Assembly (NCBI GenBank): GCA_021325695.1
Contig: JAJTCR010000026.1
Span: forward strand, 1-9,652
Direction: 5' to 3'
Source of the DNA: Steroidobacteraceae bacterium
GTDB taxonomy: Bacteria; Pseudomonadota; Gammaproteobacteria; Steroidobacterales; Steroidobacteraceae
Length of the DNA stretch: 9,652 nucleotides
Positions 6,307 to 9,652 of the stretch are shown one piece after another. Each line of letters opens with the position of its first letter. Positions within the stretch are counted from its first letter, which is position 1. Made by a program: the position numbers and the translations under genes. The notes below the pieces were generated by a model, which was not told the origin of the DNA, made no database searches, and was given only the letters and a program-made list of their open reading frames with translations.

Positions 6307-6972
6307 ATGAGATCGTTGTCCGCCAAGTACCTCGATCCCGGTTCGGTGATGGGGGAAATCCTCTTCGGCCTGATCATGACGCTCACGTTCACGCTCGGCG
6401 CCGGCCTGGTCATCGAGGAGGAAGGACGTGCGGGCGCCCGCGAGATGCTGATCGGCATCCTCGGTTGCAATCTCGCGTGGGGCATCATCGACGGCGTCCT
6501 GTACGTGCTCGGCAACGTCTTCGAGCGCGGCCGGTTGCGACGCGTGGCGGCCCAGGCCCGCGCGGCCGCGTCCCCCGACGAAGCGCGTGCGCTGTTCGCC
6601 GGGGAACTCGACGACATGCTGACGCCCGTGACCGACGAGGGTGCGCGCCGCAACCTCTACGGCACCATGGCCGAGGGCGTCCGTACGCGGACGATCGCTC
6701 CAAACCGCGTGACCAGCCAGGACGTCAAGGGCGGCCTCGCGGCCGGCTGGCTCGTGTTCGCCTGCAGCTTCCCGGCGGTCCTGCCGTTCCTGTTCCTGGA
6801 CGACCTGATGCTGGCGCTGCGGATCTCGAACGCGATCCTGATCGGGTTGTTGTTCTTCGTCGGGCACCGCCACGCGCAGCGGCACACGCTGGCGCGGCCG
6901 TGGATCACCGGCCTGGTGTTCGCACTGCTGGGCGTCTTCCTGGTCGCGATCGCGATCCCGCTGGGCGGCTGA
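6307..6972 (+). CDS. VIT1/CCC1-like integral membrane protein
   Basis: A 221-aa inner-membrane protein with about five hydrophobic segments: residues 15-35 (VMGEILFGLIMTLTFTLGAG), 47-71, 142-164, 167-186 and 199-219. A charged helical cytoplasmic part covers about 72-140. The N-terminal MGEILFGLIM-LT followed by EMLIGILGCNLAWGIIDGVL matches bacterial proteins annotated as VIT1/CCC1 transporter family, relatives of the eukaryotic vacuolar Fe2+/Mn2+ exporters. The metal-binding Glu-rich cytoplasmic helices of plant VIT1 are not obviously conserved here, so iron or manganese transport is only a suggestion. AGGA lies 8 nt before ATG 6307. The gene is 25 nt behind the barrel gene and is almost certainly in the same operon. 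Its TGA is directly followed by the stop of the opposing AraC gene. Confidence 0.65.
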   Translation: MRSLSAKYLDPGSVMGEILFGLIMTLTFTLGAGLVIEEEGRAGAREMLIGILGCNLAWGIIDGVLYVLGNVFERGRLRRVAAQARAAASPDEARALFAGELDDMLTPVTDEGARRNLYGTMAEGVRTRTIAPNRVTSQDVKGGLAAGWLVFACSFPAVLPFLFLDDLMLALRISNAILIGLLFFVGHRHAQRHTLARPWITGLVFALLGVFLVAIAIPLGG

Positions 6973-8037
6973 TCACAACCGTCGGTAGGCGCTCGGCGTC
7001 ATGCCGACGCGCCGCCGGAATGCCGTGGCAAAGTTCGCCGCGCTGGAGAAACGCACCGTCGCGGCGATCTGCTGGATCGGCATCGCCGTGTCGCGCAGCA
7101 GCTGGCGCGCCACGTCCTCCTTCACCAGTTCGACCAGTTCCCCGTACTGGACGCCGCGTTCCTGCAGGTGCCGGTCGAGCGTCCGGCGGTGCATCGACAG
7201 CATCGCGGCGACGTCGTCCATCGTGAAGTTTCCGAGCAGCAGCTGCCTGCGCACGATGCGCCGCACGATCGCGGGGAAATTGGCCAGCATCTGCTCGTGC
7301 TGCTGGCGCACCTGCGCCTCGACCTGCGTGCGTCGAGCCGGATCGACCGGCGGCAGGGGCTTGTCGAGCCAATGTCGTGCCACCACGAGCGACGAGTCGT
7401 CACAGTCGAAGTGCACGGGTGCGCGGAAGTATCTCTGGAACGCCCGCGCGTTGGTCGGCACGCGACTCGCAAACGTGACCTCGCTCGGGCAGAACTCCGG
7501 TCCGCACAGGTCCTGGAAGATATTGAGCGCGATGGTGATGCCGCCGAACTGGAACTGCCGCGTGTCCCCCATGCCGTGCTCGAGCACCGTGTAGACAAAG
7601 CGCGCGTGCCCTCCGTTTACGATCAGCGTGCAGGTGGCCGCGGTGTCGTGCAGGTTGAAGTTGTCGATGAAGGCGCGAATCCCGCCGCCCACCGTCCCGG
7701 CGCACCAGCTCACTTCGCCGGCGAGTCCCATGTCGGCCAGCCGCGAACGCTGGCCTACCAGCAACCCGACATAGTCGCATTGCATCCGGCGCTCACAGAC
7801 CGCGAACAGCCGCTCGAGCTGAGGGTATGTAAAGACGTTGTTCCGGTGCTGGAACAGGTCGGCATCAAGGGCCGCCTCGTCGAGGACCTCCGCCAGCGAG
7901 ATCCCATTTTCCTCGAGCAGCGCCGGCAGGCCCCAGGCCGCGCTGACCCGCAAGGTCGCGAAAGGCGGCACCACGTCCGCGCTCGGGACGTGCTGCCGCT
8001 TGCCGCCTTTACGCGAGCCCGGGGTTGTCGCTGTCAC
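6973..8037 (-). CDS. AraC-family transcriptional regulator (arabinose-binding-like N-domain)
   Basis: A 354-aa cytoplasmic regulator. Residues about 38-225 resemble the Arabinose_bd type of sensor domain (PF12625) found in OruR/ArgR-like AraC regulators, including YVGLLVGQRSRLADMGLAGE and the FGGITIALNIFQDLCGPEFC region. Residues about 265-353 form the double helix-turn-helix. The first helix pair is FTMDDVAAMLSMHRRTLDRH; the second carries IQQIAATVRFSSAANFATAF and ends RRRVGMTPSAYRRL, the AraC hallmark. The start is GTG 8037, since the frame is closed at 8068-8070 and no ATG lies between; the ribosome site is weak. GTG codons at residues 22-23 are a less likely alternative. It is divergent from the DcaP-like porin gene across 115 nt, which makes that gene its most likely target. 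The effector is unknown; the domain suggests a small metabolite such as an amino acid or fatty acid. Confidence 0.9.
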   Translation of the reverse strand: MTATTPGSRKGGKRQHVPSADVVPPFATLRVSAAWGLPALLEENGISLAEVLDEAALDADLFQHRNNVFTYPQLERLFAVCERRMQCDYVGLLVGQRSRLADMGLAGEVSWCAGTVGGGIRAFIDNFNLHDTAATCTLIVNGGHARFVYTVLEHGMGDTRQFQFGGITIALNIFQDLCGPEFCPSEVTFASRVPTNARAFQRYFRAPVHFDCDDSSLVVARHWLDKPLPPVDPARRTQVEAQVRQQHEQMLANFPAIVRRIVRRQLLLGNFTMDDVAAMLSMHRRTLDRHLQERGVQYGELVELVKEDVARQLLRDTAMPIQQIAATVRFSSAANFATAFRRRVGMTPSAYRRL

Positions 8038-8152
8038 AAAACCAATAGCCCACTTTTGATTGACATCCTACACTGGCAGCCGTGCTCGTGGTTGCCGCAA
8101 CGCGCCGCGACGTGAAACCTGAAACGGATCGGCCAAGGGGGCCACGATCATC
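8038..8152. promoter_or_regulatory. Divergent AraC/porin intergenic control region
   Basis: This 115-nt region must carry both promoters. On the plus strand a perfect -35 hexamer TTGACA (8060-8065) points toward the porin, but the 16-18-nt window downstream (around GTGCTCG) holds no -10 match; such half-promoters are common for AraC-activated genes. On the minus strand TAGGAT (8065-8070) is a weak -10 candidate for the regulator. AAGGGGG (8135-8141), 11 nt before GTG 8153, is the likely porin ribosome site. Binding sites for the regulator cannot be identified by eye. Confidence 0.4.
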
Positions 8153-9472
8153 GTGGGGAGACCAGGGTTCATCGCGCCAAGGTGCGGCGCGACCCGTCGC
8201 GCGAGCGACAGGTTCGTGGCGGCGGTCGCGCGCGGTGCCGGCGGGCGTCGGGGCGAGGAGGTCGCGGCCGCTGGCGTGCTTCTGCTCCTGGCGTGGCCCC
8301 TGGCCACCCGGGCCGACGACGCCAGCACGACGATCGAGCTTTACGGGTTCGTGCAGGCGGACGCCATCGCCGACATCGGCGGCCGCCTCGACCCCGACTG
8401 GGACGACGCATTCCGGCCCTCCAGGATCTGCATCGACGGCGCTTGTGGCACCGACGGCCAGTCGAGCATCAGCATCAAGCAGTCACGCCTTGGCGTGAAA
8501 GGGGCGGTTCCCACGGGCGCGGGTTCAGCGCCCGTCGCGTTCCGCTTCGAGTTCGACCTCTTCGGCGTGGGGGAAGATGCCGGCCAGACGACCTATCACG
8601 TGCGGCACGTCTACGGCGCATGGCGGCAACTGCTGGCGGGTCGCACCTACAGCCTGTTCATGGACTCCGATGCCTCCCCGTCGACGCTCGATTATTGGGG
8701 CCCTCCCGGAATGCCTTTCTTCACCAACGTCCAGTTTCGATGGACCCCGCTGCAGTCCGCGACCCGCCACGTCGCCGTCGCGATCGAACGACCGGGCAAC
8801 GACATCGATCCCGGTAACCTGCGCCTGATCGAGGGGCTGGAAGGAATCGAGGTCCAGAACGACGAAGAAGTGCCGGACCTCACCGCGCAATTCCGCCACG
8901 CGGGCCACTGGGGACACGTGCAGCTGGCCGGCATCCTGCGCAAGGTGGGCTTCGAATTGCGCGCGGAGGACGACGACGAGTGGATCGAGGGCAGCGAAAC
9001 CGGCTGGGGTGTCAACGTGGGGGCGGTGTTCAACGTCCTGTCGCTGGACAAGGTCCTGCTGCAGCTGGTCCACGGCGAGGGCATCGCGAGCTACATGAAC
9101 GACGGCGGCATGGACCTCGCGCCCCGCGCGATCTACGATGCAAACGACTCGCTCGTCGACGTCGAGGCCGAGGCGATCCCTCTCACGGGCGCGTTGGCCT
9201 ATTACGAGCACCACTGGAACGACCGCTGGTCGACCTCGACCGGCTACAGCTACACGGAAGTCGACAACACGAATTTCCAGGACGCCGGGTCCTTTCACAA
9301 GGGCGAATACGCGTCGATCAACCTCGTGTACTTCCCCGCCGACAACCTGATGTTCGGTGCGGAAGGACTCTGGGGCAGCCTCACGCGCAACGACGGCGCA
9401 GCCGACGACGACGTGCGCGTGCAGTTCACCGCGAAGTTCACGTTCGGAACGAGGTTCGGACCCGCGCAATGA
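8153..9472 (+). CDS. DcaP-like outer-membrane porin
   Basis: A 439-aa protein. After a hydrophobic signal segment (about 37-53, VAAAGVLLLLAWPLATRA, then DD) the mature start TIELYGFVQADAIADIGGRL, with DPDWDDAFRPSRI, two close Cys (C93 and C98), KQSRLGVKG, FEFDLFGVGEDAGQTTYHVR, TYSLFMDSDASPSTLDYWGP and VQFRWTP, is characteristic of DcaP-like outer-membrane channels (PF19577 as I recall it). DcaP forms a trimeric channel for dicarboxylates and other negatively charged molecules in Acinetobacter. GTG 8153 is the start with a ribosome site, but it gives an unusually long Arg-rich leader of about 36 residues. GTG 8216 gives a conventional signal peptide but has AGG only 3 nt upstream. The protein ends FTFGTRFGPAQ, four residues past the usual terminal Phe. 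It is divergent from the AraC-family gene, its probable regulator. Confidence 0.85.
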   Translation: MGRPGFIAPRCGATRRASDRFVAAVARGAGGRRGEEVAAAGVLLLLAWPLATRADDASTTIELYGFVQADAIADIGGRLDPDWDDAFRPSRICIDGACGTDGQSSISIKQSRLGVKGAVPTGAGSAPVAFRFEFDLFGVGEDAGQTTYHVRHVYGAWRQLLAGRTYSLFMDSDASPSTLDYWGPPGMPFFTNVQFRWTPLQSATRHVAVAIERPGNDIDPGNLRLIEGLEGIEVQNDEEVPDLTAQFRHAGHWGHVQLAGILRKVGFELRAEDDDEWIEGSETGWGVNVGAVFNVLSLDKVLLQLVHGEGIASYMNDGGMDLAPRAIYDANDSLVDVEAEAIPLTGALAYYEHHWNDRWSTSTGYSYTEVDNTNFQDAGSFHKGEYASINLVYFPADNLMFGAEGLWGSLTRNDGAADDDVRVQFTAKFTFGTRFGPAQ

Positions 9473-9507
9473 CGACCCTCACGGCAACATTCGCGCGGGC
9501 AACGCAA

Positions 9508-9551
9508 ATGGCCGGGCGACAGGCCCCCCCCTCTGTAAAACGCCTGGCCAT
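9508..9551 (+). terminator. Large hairpin with a C8 apical loop downstream of the porin
   Basis: Positions 9508-9518 pair with 9541-9551 over 11 bp (one G-U). Inside, ACAGG (9519-9523) pairs with TCTGT (9532-9536), leaving AAAA (9537-9540) as a bulge and exactly eight C as the loop (9524-9531). It begins 36 nt after the porin stop. There is no U-tract on the plus strand, so whether it acts as a terminator, a 3'-end stabiliser or another structured element is open. Confidence 0.5.
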
Positions 9552-9556
9552 CCGCG

Positions 9557-9583
9557 GGCCGGGGTCCCCACCGGACCCCGGCC
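9557..9583 (+). terminator. Perfect 11-bp GC hairpin downstream of the porin
   Basis: GGCCGGGGTCC (9557-9567) and GGACCCCGGCC (9573-9583) form a perfect stem with a 5-nt loop CCACC. It follows the previous hairpin after only 5 nt. The sequence after it, TGTCCCTTCG, is only mildly T-rich, which is tolerated by some high-GC terminators. The rest of 9473-9652 shows no gene on either strand. Confidence 0.5.
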
Positions 9584-9624
9584 TGTCCCTTCGACGTCGC
9601 GCAGACCCGGCAGCACCCTTCGGC

Positions 9625-9634
9625 CCGGGGTCCG
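9625..9634 (+). repeat. Extra copy of the hairpin left arm
   Basis: CCGGGGTCCG repeats CCGGGGTCC of the left arm (9559-9567) of the preceding hairpin. It is fully complementary to its right arm (9572-9581), giving a possible alternative 10-bp pairing. Confidence 0.5.
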
Positions 9635-9652
9635 TGTTGGAGTCGCATCGTG

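Noticed and set aside
8073..8088. Sigma-54 promoter suggested by CTGGCAG near 8073
   Set aside because: No GC dinucleotide lies at the required distance from the GG; the nearest is 3 nt out of register.
7168..8115. Long plus-strand frame opposite the AraC gene
   Set aside because: It is a shadow of the regulator, whose paired helix-turn-helix motifs are unmistakable on the other strand.
8525..9469. Long minus-strand frame opposite the porin
   Set aside because: Third-position GC bias of the porin creates it; the translation is Val/Arg/Asp-rich without signal, domain or ribosome site.
9295..9648. Minus-strand frame covering the right-hand intergenic region
   Set aside because: It runs through both hairpins and into the porin 3' end; there is no ribosome site and the product resembles no protein.

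Overview
The window is high-GC Gram-negative DNA, most likely from a proteobacterium (a gammaproteobacterial flavour, by inference). Nearly every gene carries a Sec-type signal peptide and encodes an outer-membrane product. No rRNA, tRNA, CRISPR array, insertion sequence or phage gene was seen.

Layout from left to right. Positions 1-91 (minus) hold the first 30 codons of a lipoprotein resembling NodT/OprM-type efflux outer-membrane factors, cut by the window edge. A divergent intergenic region (92-256) with three GTCGTTC direct repeats separates it from a plus-strand pair: a MetA-type outer-membrane transporter (257-1180) and a second beta-barrel protein (1226-1990). A DUF3313-like periplasmic protein (1995-2696, minus) converges on this pair with a 4-nt gap. 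Next on the minus strand are a short remnant of a membrane protein, possibly a Ca2+/H+ antiporter C-terminus (2758-2919), and a large patatin-POTRA-barrel protein of the PlpD (type Vd) class (2931-5198).

Divergent from the patatin gene is a plus-strand operon of another beta-barrel protein (5421-6281) and a VIT/CCC1-like inner-membrane protein (6307-6972). The latter abuts, stop codon to stop codon, a minus-strand AraC-family regulator with an arabinose-binding-like N-domain (6973-8037). Divergent from the regulator is a DcaP-like porin (8153-9472), its likeliest target. The last 180 nt contain two tandem strong hairpins and a third repeat arm that could form an alternative pairing.

The shared theme is the cell envelope: up to six outer-membrane proteins (five barrels plus one probable efflux lipoprotein), one periplasmic protein, one inner-membrane transporter and one regulator. 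The MetA-type protein and DcaP suggest uptake of hydrophobic or dicarboxylate-like substrates, and the patatin suggests a surface or secreted lipase. Only the adjacent same-strand pairs and the regulator/porin divergence have a clear structural basis for joint function; no novel multi-gene system is demonstrable from the sequence alone.
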